This document shows, piece by piece, positions 1-11,745 of a stretch of DNA of 64,000 bases. The notes under the pieces were generated by a model. The model was not told the origin of the DNA. It was given only the letters and a program-made list of their open reading frames with translations, and did no database searches. The position numbers were made by a program, and so were the translations under genes. Location of the stretch: the NCBI RefSeq assembly GCF_004118975.1, contig NZ_CP035376.1:1674001-1738000 (forward strand). The letters are read 5' to 3'. This DNA is from Luteimonas sp. YGD11-2 (GTDB lineage: Bacteria; Pseudomonadota; Gammaproteobacteria; Xanthomonadales; Xanthomonadaceae). Numbering within the stretch: position 1 is the first letter of the stretch; each line of letters opens with the position of its first letter.

Positions 1-3029
<3,029 letters not shown>

Positions 3030-3033
<4 letters not shown>

Positions 3034-4310
3034 GGGGTTGCTCCTTGGTTGTCTTGCGGGCCCGGGCCGGCGACGAATGCCTGGCCGGTCAGCCGCTGGA
3101 TCTCGATCAGGGCGCGCTGGGCTTCCAGCGCAGCTGCCAGCTGTTGCTGCCGTGCGGCGGCGCGCTCCGCCTGCAGGCTCGACCACTCCAGATAACTGGC
3201 GGCGCCTGCGCGGTACGCGGTGGCGGCCGCTGCTTCGGCCTTGGCCAGACGTGGAAGCACGTCCTCACCCAGCCGCTGTGCTTCCAGGCGGGCCACCCCG
3301 AAGCGGCCATGCGCCTCAGCGAGGGTGGAGTAGAGCGACAGCCCCACGGCCTCCCGTTCGATTTCCAGCGCTGTCAACTCGGCGCGTGCGGCACGGATGC
3401 CCGGTTGTGCCCGGCGGGTGGTGCCCAGCGGGATCGAGACACTGCCGACCAAGCCGAAGTCATCGCCGTCCGCCATCCGTCGCACGCCCACCTGCCAGTC
3501 GAAGTCCGGGGTCGCTTCGCTGCGTGCCAGCTGCAGGCGTGCCTCGCCAATGCGCTGCTGATCGACGAACTGCGCGAGCTCGGGAGTGCGTTGCAACCAG
3601 TCGGCGAGTACCGCGAAGTCCGCGATCTGGGGCACGGCGAGCAGATCGCCCCCGAGGATCTCGAATGCGGGATTTCGCTCGCCCCACAGGGCCGCGAGAT
3701 GCTGGCGGGCGGCCGCCTGACGTTGCCGGGCGCGAGCGCGATCCAGTTCCGACCGCGCGAGGGCGGCCTGGGCGGTGAGTACGACCGATTCCGGCGAAGC
3801 GCCGGCCTCGTGACGCCGGCGCGCCGCAGCAACGGTGCGTTCGCGCTGGTCGACGTCCAACTGCGCAAGCTCGCCTTCGCGTTGCGCACCGACGACCGCC
3901 AGGTAGCGGCGGGCCACTTCGGCCAGGAGATCCAACCGCTGCGCCTCGCGCTCGATGGCCAGCGCGTCGATCCGGCTTTGCGCGAGCGTGCGGCGGGCAT
4001 CGAGCTTGCCGCCGCGCTCCAGCACGGAGGCGAGGCTCAGCGTGATCTCGGCGCCATCCAGGCCGCTGGCCGGGCCGGTACCGAGCACGTTCTCGACCTC
4101 GGCTCCAGCGACCAGCGCCGGGCGCAACGAGGAGCGATCCAGTTCGGCTTTCAGGGCCTCATGGCGGGCACCAAACAAGCGTAGATCGGGATGGGCGTCG
4201 GCAACGCGAAGGAAAGCGTCGTCCAGGGTGAGGGGGTCGGCGGCGTGCGTGGGGAATGCCACGGCACACACGGCGACGAACGCGGCCAGGGCCGCTGATC
4301 GCAAACGCAT
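3030..4310 (-). CDS. czcC: CzcC-type TolC-family outer-membrane efflux protein
   Basis: Outer-membrane channel of the tripartite cation efflux system. It has 426 residues, a normal length for the family. The signal peptide MRLRSAALAAFVAVCAVAFPTHA ends at an Ala-x-Ala-type site. The rest is the helical TolC repeat pattern (for example ALAIEREAQRLDLLAEVARR). The start at 4,310 has GGAGCAACCCCC just upstream, the same leader sequence as czcB, which suggests matched translation rates. It is the first of three overlapping genes (czcC, czcB, czcA) on the minus strand. About 56 bases separate it from the small His-rich gene upstream, so one transcript is likely. Confidence 0.92.
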
Positions 4311-4366
4311 GGGGGTTGCTCCGATGAATCGAATTGACGGGAGTCGGCATCAGGCCGACGGCGCGG

Positions 4367-4759
4367 TCATCCGAAGATCGGAGGCTTGAATGGGCTCGGC
4401 AGACGCAAGGCGGCCGGGGGCGATGCTTTTTCGACCCCCATTCGACCGGCGACCGGTCGAGTAGAAAATGAATCCAGGACCGGCAACACGGCCGCGGCTG
4501 AACCACAGCAATGGGCGAAATCCAGTAACAGGTGCAACGTCTCCGATCCGTCTTGATCGTGCGCGTCCGCCGCGGCGAACTCCGCGCCCGGATCGTTGGC
4601 ATGCGGGCCGTGGCTGTGCGCGCCCGACGGATCGTGCGCGAGCTCATGCATTTCGCCAGCGGCTGTCATCACCGGTTGGAACGCCAACCCCAACGCAAGC
4701 ACACCCAGCACGACGACGCGCAGGAGCGGCAACAAGAAGCGGGGATGCAGGCGGGTCAT
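4367..4759 (-). CDS. Small secreted His-rich protein, CzcI/CopL-like
   Basis: A 130-residue protein with a hydrophobic N-terminal signal (LLRVVVLGVLALGLAFQP) followed by a His/Asp-rich segment (ELAHDPSGAHSHGPHAND). A CC pair (FAHCCGSAAA) and a Pro-rich tail ending SPFKPPIFG come after. Small exported proteins of this shape head many czc operons as CzcI and are thought to modulate induction. Here it sits immediately upstream of czcCBA on the same strand and is probably the first gene of the transcript. A TATAAC-like -10 element lies on the minus strand at 4,794-4,789. The tail resembles that of CopL at 7.6 kb. The function is inferred from position and composition only. Confidence 0.7.
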   Translation of the reverse strand: MTRLHPRFLLPLLRVVVLGVLALGLAFQPVMTAAGEMHELAHDPSGAHSHGPHANDPGAEFAAADAHDQDGSETLHLLLDFAHCCGSAAAVLPVLDSFSTRPVAGRMGVEKASPPAALRLPSPFKPPIFG

Positions 4760-4820
4760 GGCCGCGCAGGGTACCTGCGGATGATGGGGTTATACAATTC
4801 CGCTGAATGCGTCGAGAGGG

Positions 4821-4964
4821 CTACAGGGAAAAGGCGCGTTCCAGTTGTCGGCCATGGCACCGCTTGTACTTGTTTCCGCTGCCGCACTGGCACGGCTGGT
4901 GATCGCGCAGCCCCGACGACAGTGCGTGTCCAGGAACTGGTGCGCCTGCTGCAGCGGTTCGATT
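4821..4964 (-). pseudogene. Degraded fragment with a SEC-C zinc-binding motif
   Basis: On the minus strand this stretch encodes HQPCQCGSGNKYKRCHGRQL followed by a stop, a textbook SEC-C motif (CxCGSGxKYKxCHG) as found at the C-terminus of SecA and many small proteins. The frame is closed upstream by a TGA at 4,967, and no start codon fits. A neighbouring frame continues plausibly upstream (HEIEPLQQAHQFLDTH), so a frameshift between about 4,900 and 4,960 is likely. I read it as the 3' remnant of a small SEC-C protein gene. It lies between the czc operon and an insertion sequence, a place where decay is common. The parent protein cannot be named. Confidence 0.5.
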
Positions 4965-4967
4965 TCA

Positions 4968-5291
4968 TGCGCGGGGACACTGACCTCGCCGGGAGCCGCC
5001 GGGATGCCCCGGCTCAGTCTCTTCCTGGGGGCTCTTGCCGTTGCATGGGCTGCTAGCCCTTCGATGGCAGACAGCAATACCCGGACTGCGCTCTACGAGG
5101 TCATGCGGTCGGGCTTGGCTGCCTGAGTGATCCGTGGGACGAAGTGGTGCGCGATGTTCCAACGAGACGTCCGCTTTGGGTCGAAAGGAGCCATCCGCCC
5201 TACCCCCGATAACCAGCCCTAATCCGCGCGCTCAGGCGAACACCCGCTTCGGGCAAGCAAACAGCCAACCTCGCTCAACGCAGGACGGCTG
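4968..5291. other. No supportable gene (324 bp left of the insertion sequence)
   Basis: No convincing coding region. A 40-codon plus-strand frame at 5,004-5,126 has a signal-like start (MPRLSLFLGALAVAWAASPS) but no ribosome site and no recognisable continuation. At 5,205-5,222 a GATAAC...CCCTAATC element resembles one at 41,005-41,021 beside the Tni module. The stretch is probably debris from the gene fragments on either side. Confidence 0.4.
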
Positions 5292-5297
5292 GCTAGG
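5292..5297. repeat. Left copy of 6-bp target site duplication (GCTAGG)
   Basis: GCTAGG lies directly outside the left inverted repeat and recurs exactly at 6,326-6,331 outside the right one. It fits the NCTAGN target preference known for IS481. The CTA inside it is read on the minus strand as the transposase stop codon TAG. Confidence 0.9.
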
Positions 5298-6243
5298 TGT
5301 GTAAACCCAGGACGTTGTTCAGTGGAAGCTGGATGCGGCTGATTGGGGGTTGGTAGCCAAGGCTGGCGTGCGGCCGGTGCCAGTTGTACTGGTGCAGCCA
5401 GCGAGGAAGAGCGTGCCGGCGCTGCTCCGAGCTGTCGTAGGAACAGGCATAGGCCCATTCGCGCAAAGCGGTCTGGACCAGGCGTTCGGCCTTGCCGTTG
5501 GTCCGCGGGGTGTAGGGTCGCGTGCGCAGATGGCGCAGGCCCAGGCGGCGCAGGAGCCGGCAGAAGCGCCGGGACTTGTAGCAGGCACCGTTGTCGGTCA
5601 TCACCCGGGTGAAAGTGACTCCCAGACCGCGGTAGTAGCGCAAGGCTTGAAGCAGTGCGCGGCAAGCGCTGGATCCGCGCTCATCGCCTTCGATGGTGCC
5701 GAAGGCGACCCGTGAGTGATCGTCGATGGCAAGGTGGACGAACTCCCAGCCTGCGCCCTCGGACGCGCCTTGGCGATCGCCCGTGATCCGATGGCCAGGG
5801 CGCCAGAAGCGGCCCAGCTTCTTGATGTCCAGATGCAACAGGTCCCCGGCCTGGTGATACTCGTAGCGGTTATCCGGGCGCGCCGGCTCAAGCTCGGCCA
5901 GCCGGTGCAGCCCGGCGCGGCGCATCAGCCGGGCAATGGTGCTGAGGCCGACAGGCAAAGCCAATGAGATCTGGCGGTAGGTCTGACGCTGACGACGCAG
6001 AGCGGTCACCTCTGCGGCCACCGATGGCGGTGTGGCATGCGGGCACCGATGCGGTCGCGATGACCGATCATCCAAGCCGGCCCAGCCTTCCTCGCGAAAG
6101 CGGCGTAGCCACTTGTATGCGGTCCTGACGCTCACGCCCGCCGCGTGCGCAGCTTCCTCGACCCGCAGGCCTTGGTCGATCACCCGCTCCACCAGAAGGG
6201 CTCGACCGCGAGGCGTAAGACGGGCATGTTTATGCAGGTTCAT
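5293..6243 (-). CDS. IS481-family transposase (DDE)
   Basis: Complete 316-residue DDE transposase. The N-terminus carries a helix-turn-helix (VEEAAHAAGVSVRTAYKWL) and the core is an rve-type integrase domain. The catalytic triad is visible: D in HLDIKKLGRF, D in MTDNGACY, and E in NGKAERL, with exactly 35 residues between the last two. The stop codon at 5,295-5,293 lies in the target duplication, outside the element's left inverted repeat at 5,298, so the host target supplies it. Nothing is broken, so the element may still be active. The ATG at 6,243 begins MNLHKHARLTPRGR, the usual start for this family. Confidence 0.95.
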   Translation of the reverse strand: MNLHKHARLTPRGRALLVERVIDQGLRVEEAAHAAGVSVRTAYKWLRRFREEGWAGLDDRSSRPHRCPHATPPSVAAEVTALRRQRQTYRQISLALPVGLSTIARLMRRAGLHRLAELEPARPDNRYEYHQAGDLLHLDIKKLGRFWRPGHRITGDRQGASEGAGWEFVHLAIDDHSRVAFGTIEGDERGSSACRALLQALRYYRGLGVTFTRVMTDNGACYKSRRFCRLLRRLGLRHLRTRPYTPRTNGKAERLVQTALREWAYACSYDSSEQRRHALPRWLHQYNWHRPHASLGYQPPISRIQLPLNNVLGLHT

Positions 6244-6325
6244 CCGGGGCTCCTGGAGGGGTGGCTGATTCGCACCTCCAGTCTTCCGGGATCACCCCGG
6301 ATGAACAACCTACTGAGAGATCACA
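5298..6325 (-). mobile_element. IS481-family insertion sequence, intact, 1,028 bp
   Basis: Bounded by 24-bp imperfect inverted repeats at 5,298-5,321 and 6,302-6,325. They match at 17 of 24 positions: both begin TGTG and both end GTTGTTCA when read inwards. Perfect 6-bp target duplications (GCTAGG) flank the element. One transposase gene fills it. The exact duplication implies a fairly recent single insertion with no later rearrangement. It landed between the degraded SEC-C fragment and the upstream region of a CDF exporter gene. Confidence 0.93.
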
Positions 6326-6331
6326 GCTAGG
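6326..6331. repeat. Right copy of 6-bp target site duplication (GCTAGG)
   Basis: Identical to 5,292-5,297 and immediately outside the right inverted repeat of the IS481-family element. Confidence 0.9.
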
Positions 6332-6536
6332 GGCTTGCTGTGCCCTTCTCATCGTGTGAACCTGATGCCTGCCAGCCTATGCGCGCTCCGCTTAGGATCG
6401 ACCGGCGCGCAAGCGGTGCCGACCCGCGCCGGAACGACGACGCCTGCTGCGGGCGGTCGAGGTTCTGAGTGGACCTGCCGACTGCGCGACATGCGCCGGC
6501 TGGCCCGGCCCGCGGTCGCAGCGGACAATAGTCCCC

Positions 6537-7457
6537 ATGAAACCCCATGACAGACCGGCCGAAGCCACGCCGGACCTGAGGAAGTACGCGTGGCTGGCGA
6601 TCGTGACGGCGGTGCTGACGGTGCTGCTCAAGGGCAGTGCCTGGGCGATCACCGGCTCGGTGGGCCTGCTGTCGGACGCCGCCGAATCGATGGTCAACCT
6701 CGTGGCCGCCATCGTGGCCCTGGTCTCGCTGACCATCGCCGCCCAGCCGGCCGACGACGACCACCACTTCGGCCACAGCAAGGCGGAGTATTTCTCCGCC
6801 GCGCTGGAAGGGATCATGATCTTCGTCGCCGCGGCCTCGATCATCTACTTGGGCATCGATCGCCTGCTCAATCCGCGGCCACTGGGAGCCCTCGGCATCG
6901 GCCTCGCCATTTCGATCGTGGCCGCCGTCCTCAACGGTGTCGTCGGGCGGATCCTGATCCAGGTCGGCACCGAGCACCGCTCCATCACCCTGCGCGCCGA
7001 CGGCAAGCATCTGATGGCCGACGTGTACACCTCGGTCGGGGTCGTGGTGGGCCTGGGGCTGGCGTGGCTGACGGGCTGGGACTGGCTGGATCCGGTGATC
7101 GCGATCCTGGTGGGCGTCAACATCCTGGTTGTCGGCTACCGGCTGATGTCCGAATCCGCCTCCGGCCTGATGGACGCGACCCTGTCCCCCGAGGACAACG
7201 CCCGGATCCAGGCCATCCTGGACGCGCACGCCGAACCGGGCCGGATCGAGTTCCACGCCGTGCGGACCCGCGAATCGGGGGCCCGCCAGTTCATGGAGAT
7301 GCACATGCTGGTGCCCGGCGACTGGACCGTCTTGCGCGGGCATGACGCCATGGAAGACCTGGTGGAGAAGATCGTGGCGGAGTTCCCGGCCATGCGCGTG
7401 ACCGGGCACCTGGAGCCGGTCTCTGATCCCCGCAGCTACGAAGACATGGCCCTGTAG
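6537..7457 (+). CDS. Cation diffusion facilitator (CDF) family metal exporter
   Basis: Inner-membrane divalent metal/proton antiporter of 306 residues, the usual CDF length. The N-terminal transmembrane part contains the metal-site motif SDAAESMVN. A second motif, HLMADVYTS, in a later helix supplies the other half of the HD/DD transport site. A His-rich DDDHHFGHSK loop follows TM2. The C-terminal cytoplasmic domain (about residues 205-300, HAVRTRESGARQFMEMHM) is the dimerising metal-sensing fold. It stands alone between the insertion sequence and copL. By family it most likely exports Zn, Fe, Co or Cd; the sequence does not decide which. Confidence 0.92.
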   Translation: MKPHDRPAEATPDLRKYAWLAIVTAVLTVLLKGSAWAITGSVGLLSDAAESMVNLVAAIVALVSLTIAAQPADDDHHFGHSKAEYFSAALEGIMIFVAAASIIYLGIDRLLNPRPLGALGIGLAISIVAAVLNGVVGRILIQVGTEHRSITLRADGKHLMADVYTSVGVVVGLGLAWLTGWDWLDPVIAILVGVNILVVGYRLMSESASGLMDATLSPEDNARIQAILDAHAEPGRIEFHAVRTRESGARQFMEMHMLVPGDWTVLRGHDAMEDLVEKIVAEFPAMRVTGHLEPVSDPRSYEDMAL

Positions 7458-7586
7458 CCGAAAAACTGCTGCGGCGCGTTGGGCTAGGCAGGCGACGAAG
7501 GGCTGGGGGCTCGATATTCGAGCTGCGTCCCGTGCGGTTGTCGCTGCGTTCATCCGGCGTTTATATCCGCACGTATACTAGGGCGC

Positions 7587-8012
7587 ATGCCTTTCCGCGC
7601 GCTCATGATGCGGTTGTTCCTGATCGTTGCCTTGCTGGCGAACGGTCCGGGCATCGCTGGCGCGTCCATGCACATGGAGCACGTGCGCGACTCCCTGGGC
7701 GACGCGACCTACGCGACCACGGCGTCGACAGCAGCCGAGGCCATGGCTGCCTGCCACGGGGCCTCAGCGGCTGCTCCGGGGGCCGATGATCACCATTACC
7801 CCAAGGCCGCTGACCATGCCGGTGCAGCATCGCCGTTGGACGACTGCTGTCAGTCAGGCGATTGCGATGCGTGCATGCACCATTGCTCCGCGGCACTTGC
7901 CGGGTCGGCACTCGCCGATTTCACCATCCGGTACCGGCACACCGCCGAACCGTTCCTGTCGGTGCACGCGTCCGCGGCCCTGACCAATCTCTTCCGACCT
8001 CCGATCGGCTAA
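7587..8012 (+). CDS. copL: CopL-like copper-responsive regulatory/metal-binding protein
   Basis: A 141-residue protein opening the copper locus. It has an N-terminal hydrophobic signal (MRLFLIVALLANGPGIAGAS), Met/His-rich segments (SMHMEHV, DDHHYPKAADH), a Cys/His cluster (CCQSGDCDACMHHC) and the C-terminal signature NLFRPPIG. In Xanthomonas copL is the first gene of copLAB and is needed for copper-induced expression of copAB. Here it lies 103 bp upstream of copA. A TATACT -10-like hexamer sits at 7,574-7,579, only 7 bp before the ATG, so the transcript from it would have almost no leader. Identification rests on position and composition. Confidence 0.82.
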   Translation: MPFRALMMRLFLIVALLANGPGIAGASMHMEHVRDSLGDATYATTASTAAEAMAACHGASAAAPGADDHHYPKAADHAGAASPLDDCCQSGDCDACMHHCSAALAGSALADFTIRYRHTAEPFLSVHASAALTNLFRPPIG

Positions 8013-8115
8013 GTGTCCCTGCGCGCCTTCCGAGGCGCTGATGGATCCTGTCCGCTGCTCCGCACTGACAGGGTAACGCTCGTCCCGCGAGCCTTCGACC
8101 TTTCCCGGAGTTCCC

Positions 8116-9969
8116 ATGTCATCCGATTCTTTCGGCCGTGCCGAGGGGCTGTCTGCCCCGTCGCGCCGCCGCTTCGTCCAGGGCCTTGCTGTTGGCGGGG
8201 CCGTGGCAACCCTGGGTCTGTGGCCCCGTTCGAGCTGGGCCGTCAAGGCCGAGGGCCTGCCCAACGTGCTCTCGGGCACCGACTTCGACCTGACCATCGG
8301 CGAGACGCCGATGAACTTCACCGGCGCCACGCGCCCCGCGATCACAGTCAACGGATCGATTCCCGCACCCTTGCTGCGCTGGCGGGAAGGCACCACCGTC
8401 AACCTGCGGGTCCGCAATGCCCTGCCCCGCGGCTCGATCCATGGCGAGCAGGCGTCGATCCACTGGCACGGCATCCTGCTGCCGGCCGACATGGACGGCG
8501 TGCCCGGGCTGAGCTTCAACGGCATCAACCGTGGCGAGACCTACCAGTACCGCTTCAACGTCGTGCAGGGCGGCACCTACTGGTACCACAGCCATTCCGG
8601 CTTCCAGGAGCAGGCCGGTCTCTACGGGCCACTGGTGATCGAGCCGCTGGAACCCGAGCCCTTCGCCTATGACCGCGATTATGTGGTCATGCTCAGCGAC
8701 TGGACCGACCTCGATCCGAAGCGCCTGTTCGCCAGGCTCAAGAAGCGGTCTGACTTCGACAACTTCTCCAAGCAGACGGTCGGCGACTTCTTCGACGACG
8801 TGAAGCAGCACGGCCTGGCCGCTACGGTCGAGGACCGCAAGATGTGGGGCCAGATGCGGATGACGCCGACCGACCTGTCGGACGTCAACGGCAACACCTA
8901 TACCTTCCTCATGAACGGCACGACCTCGCTCGGCAACTGGACCGGGCTGTTCCGGTCGGGCGAGAAGGTCCGCCTCCGTTTCATCAACGGGTCGGCAATG
9001 ACGTACTTCGATGTGCGCATCCCGGGCCTGAAGATGACGGTGGTCGCGGCCGATGGACAGTACGTCCGCCCGGTCACGGTCGATGAGTTCCGCATCGCCA
9101 CCGCTGAAACGTTCGACGTCATTGTCGAGCCGACCGGGCAGGATGCGTTCACCATTTTTGCCCAGGACAGCGGCCGCACGGGATACATCAGCGGAACACT
9201 CGCCGTCAGGGAAGGCTTGCGGGCGCCGGTGCCGGACGTCGACCCCAAGCCACTCCTCACCATGGACGACATGGGCCACGGCGGGATGGGTGGCGGCGGT
9301 CACGACATGTCTTCGATGTCGCACGGTGCGATGGCCGGCGGTGCCATGGCCGGAATGGACCACAGCGGTCACGACATGTCGTCGATGGCAGCAGGCACGG
9401 CCGCCGGAGGGAGCATGGCCGGGATGGACCACGGTGCCGGCGGGATGCAGGAACACCCTCCGAGCGAAACCGGCAACCCCCTGGTCGACATGCAGACGAT
9501 GGCGCCCGCGCCCAGGCTGGATGACCCGGGCATCGGCCTGCGCGACAACGGCCGCCGCGTGCTCACCTACGCCGATCTGCGGAGCACGTTCCGCGATCCC
9601 GACGGGCGCGAACCCGGCCGCACGGTCGAGCTGCACCTGACCGGTCACATGGAGCGCTTTGCATGGTCGTTCGATGGAGTGAAGTTCGCTGACGCCGAAC
9701 CCCTGCGTCTGAAGTACGGCGAGCGCATGCGAGTCGTCTTGGTCAACGACACGATGATGTCGCACCCGATCCATCTGCACGGCATGTGGAGCGACCTCGA
9801 GGACGAGTCCGGCAACTTCATGGTGCGCAAGCACACCATCGACATGCCGCCTGGTACGAAGCGGGCCTTTCGCGTGCGCGCCGACGCGCTGGGTCGCTGG
9901 GCGTTCCATTGCCACCTGCTTTACCACATGGAAGCCGGCATGTTCCGCGAAGTGCGGGTGGAGGAATGA
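8116..9969 (+). CDS. copA: CopA-type multicopper oxidase, Tat-exported
   Basis: Periplasmic copper-resistance multicopper oxidase of 617 residues that oxidises Cu(I) and binds copper. A twin-arginine signal (SRRRFVQGLAVGGAVATLG) directs Tat export. Copper-ligand motifs appear in order: HWHG near residue 116, HSHSGFQ near 158, HPIHLHG near 550 and HCHLLYHMEAGM near 598, which together make the T1/T2/T3 sites. Between about residues 385 and 455 is a Met/His-rich insert with repeats such as MDHSGHDMSSM, typical of CopA. It overlaps copB by 4 bases. The tatA/tatB genes downstream may serve this very substrate. Not to be confused with the ATPase that is also called CopA in other species. Confidence 0.96.
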   Translation: MSSDSFGRAEGLSAPSRRRFVQGLAVGGAVATLGLWPRSSWAVKAEGLPNVLSGTDFDLTIGETPMNFTGATRPAITVNGSIPAPLLRWREGTTVNLRVRNALPRGSIHGEQASIHWHGILLPADMDGVPGLSFNGINRGETYQYRFNVVQGGTYWYHSHSGFQEQAGLYGPLVIEPLEPEPFAYDRDYVVMLSDWTDLDPKRLFARLKKRSDFDNFSKQTVGDFFDDVKQHGLAATVEDRKMWGQMRMTPTDLSDVNGNTYTFLMNGTTSLGNWTGLFRSGEKVRLRFINGSAMTYFDVRIPGLKMTVVAADGQYVRPVTVDEFRIATAETFDVIVEPTGQDAFTIFAQDSGRTGYISGTLAVREGLRAPVPDVDPKPLLTMDDMGHGGMGGGGHDMSSMSHGAMAGGAMAGMDHSGHDMSSMAAGTAAGGSMAGMDHGAGGMQEHPPSETGNPLVDMQTMAPAPRLDDPGIGLRDNGRRVLTYADLRSTFRDPDGREPGRTVELHLTGHMERFAWSFDGVKFADAEPLRLKYGERMRVVLVNDTMMSHPIHLHGMWSDLEDESGNFMVRKHTIDMPPGTKRAFRVRADALGRWAFHCHLLYHMEAGMFREVRVEE

Positions 9970-11138
9970 ACGCCATGAGCCGTTCCAATCGTCACTCCCT
10001 AGCCATCGGCCTGACGTCCGTACTCGTTCTTGCAACTGGTTGCGCCCCGGCGTGGGCGCAGGAGACGGACCACGCCGCACACCATCCGGCAGCCAAGCCG
10101 GCTGCGTCACCATCGTCGCCAAAGCCCGCGGATCCGCACGCCGGCCATCTACCGACTTCACCGGACAAGAGTTCCGACGATCACGGGACGATGAACCACG
10201 GGAACATGCGGCACGGAGCTGCGAATCCTGCCGACAGCGAACACACCGGGATGGACCACTCCACGATGGACCACTCCACGATGGATCACTCCGGGATGGA
10301 TCACTCCGGGATGGATCACTCCGGAATGGATCACTCCGGCATGGATCACTCGGGCATGGATCACGCTTCCATGGGCCATCAACCTGGTGTCAGCGAGGAC
10401 CTGCCGCCCACGGCCGAGCCGCGCGAGCCAATCCCGGTTGTCACGCCGACAGATCGGGCTGCGGCGTTCCCGGACCTCGACGAGCACCTGATGCATGGTG
10501 AATCGATCAATTCCTACTGGGCGCTTGACCGGCTAGAGGCGTGGGACGCGGACGAGGACGGCACCGGCATGGCCTGGGAAGCACAAGGCTGGGTGGGTTC
10601 CGACTTGAACCGGCTCTGGCTGCGCAGCGAGGGCGAGCGTGCAGGTGGATCCACCGAGTCGGCGGATGTGGAAGTGCTGTACGGCCGAGCGATCGCCCGA
10701 TGGTGGGACGCAGTCGCCGGTGTCCGCCATGACTTCGCCTTCGGCGGCGGGCCGTCGCGCACCTATGCCGCGCTCGGTGTGATCGGTCTTGCGCCGTACA
10801 AATTCGAAGTCTCCGCGACGGCCTACCTAGGCGAGTCCGGTCAGCTCGGGGTAGGTGCGGAAGCCGAATACGAAATGCTGTTCACCAACCGGCTGATCGG
10901 CCAGTGGCTGGTCGAAGGCGAGGCCTGGAGCAAGGACGATCCGGCGGTGGGAATCGGCAGTGGGCTGAGCAAGGTCGAAGCCGGTTTCCGCTTGCGCTAC
11001 GAGTTCCATCGACAGTTCGCGCCCTATGTCGGCGTGGTCTGGGAGCGTGCTTACGGCGGAACCGCAGACCTCCGTCGCGCAGCATCAGGCGATGTTGACG
11101 ACACCCGGATTGTGGCGGGCGTCCGCATCTGGTTCTGA
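9966..11138 (+). CDS. copB: CopB outer-membrane copper resistance protein
   Basis: Outer-membrane protein of 390 residues that binds or sequesters copper. I place the start at 9,966 (MNAMSRSNRHSLAIG) because it overlaps the copA stop as ATGA, follows GGAGG, and leads into a signal peptide ending in PAWAQE. Residues about 30-145 are low-complexity Met/His-rich sequence with eight tandem MDHSx pentapeptides. The C-terminal half (from about EPIPVVTPTDR) is the CopB beta-barrel domain ending DDTRIVAGVRIWF, with the terminal Phe needed for barrel insertion. Cotranscription with copA is very likely. Confidence 0.93.
   Translation: MNAMSRSNRHSLAIGLTSVLVLATGCAPAWAQETDHAAHHPAAKPAASPSSPKPADPHAGHLPTSPDKSSDDHGTMNHGNMRHGAANPADSEHTGMDHSTMDHSTMDHSGMDHSGMDHSGMDHSGMDHSGMDHASMGHQPGVSEDLPPTAEPREPIPVVTPTDRAAAFPDLDEHLMHGESINSYWALDRLEAWDADEDGTGMAWEAQGWVGSDLNRLWLRSEGERAGGSTESADVEVLYGRAIARWWDAVAGVRHDFAFGGGPSRTYAALGVIGLAPYKFEVSATAYLGESGQLGVGAEAEYEMLFTNRLIGQWLVEGEAWSKDDPAVGIGSGLSKVEAGFRLRYEFHRQFAPYVGVVWERAYGGTADLRRAASGDVDDTRIVAGVRIWF
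10251..10370 (+). repeat. Eight 15-bp tandem repeats encoding MDHSx in copB
   Basis: Eight in-frame 15-bp units encode MDHST twice, MDHSG five times and MDHAS once. Each unit supplies one Met, one Asp and one His, a Cu-binding pattern. Units differ mostly at third positions, so they are not freshly duplicated. Confidence 0.92.
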
Positions 11139-11222
11139 CAGGAACTGGCATTGAGCCAGCGTACGCAAGGCTGGCTGAAGTTTCTTCAGCGACACACACA
11201 CCACTGATTTCGGAGTTCACGC

Positions 11223-11732
11223 ATGAACGTAGCACCCGTCACCCTCGCCCTCGCACTGGCATTTGCCGTTGTGTCGCCCGCTATGGCGCAGACAACCCAG
11301 GCGCATGCACATCACCCCGCCACTGCGGCAGCGGCGAACGTGGATGTTCCTGCCGCCGCCACGGCCGCCGTCGCCGTGGTAGAGCGGTTCAACACCGCAC
11401 TGTCCAGCGAAGACCTGGCAACGGTCGGATCCCTGCTCGCTCCTGACGTCCTCATCCTCGAGTCCGGTGGTGCCGAGCACAGCCGCGAGGAATATCTGGG
11501 CCACCACGCCATCAGCGACGCGGCGTTCCTCAAGGACGCCCATCGCCAACTCGTGCGCCAGCGCGCACGAACCGCTGGTGAGTTCGCATGGGTGGGAACC
11601 GAAAGCGAGCTGCACGCCCAGAAGGACGGCAAGCCCCTGACCGTTCTGAGCACCGAGACAATGGTGCTGAAGCAGACCGCCGACGGCTGGCGGATCGTCC
11701 ACATCCACTGGTCCTCGCGGACCAAGCGCTGA
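11223..11732 (+). CDS. Exported NTF2-like (SnoaL-fold) protein in the copM position
   Basis: 169-residue protein with a signal peptide (MNVAPVTLALALAFAVVSPAMA) and a short His-rich linker (TQAHAHHPAT). A single NTF2-like cone fold follows, seen from AVVERFNTALSSEDLATVGSLLAPDV to the final GWRIVHIHWSSRTKR. NTF2-like proteins bind small ligands or act as hydrolase-type scaffolds; no catalytic set is evident. It lies between copB and copG, the place occupied by copM in the Xanthomonas copLABMGCDF locus, but I cannot show that it is CopM. Periplasmic location and copper-linked expression are inferred from signal and context. Confidence 0.8.
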   Translation: MNVAPVTLALALAFAVVSPAMAQTTQAHAHHPATAAAANVDVPAAATAAVAVVERFNTALSSEDLATVGSLLAPDVLILESGGAEHSREEYLGHHAISDAAFLKDAHRQLVRQRARTAGEFAWVGTESELHAQKDGKPLTVLSTETMVLKQTADGWRIVHIHWSSRTKR

Positions 11733-11745
11733 GCGCAGAACCGAC

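Noticed and set aside
5004..5126. A 40-codon gene with signal-like start (MPRLSLFLGALAVAW)
   Set aside because: No ribosome site, no homologue recognised and it lies in a stretch of gene debris.
8119..10161. Long minus-strand frame opposite copA
   Set aside because: It is an antisense shadow of a high-GC gene: no signal, motif or ribosome site, while the plus-strand protein is a complete oxidase.
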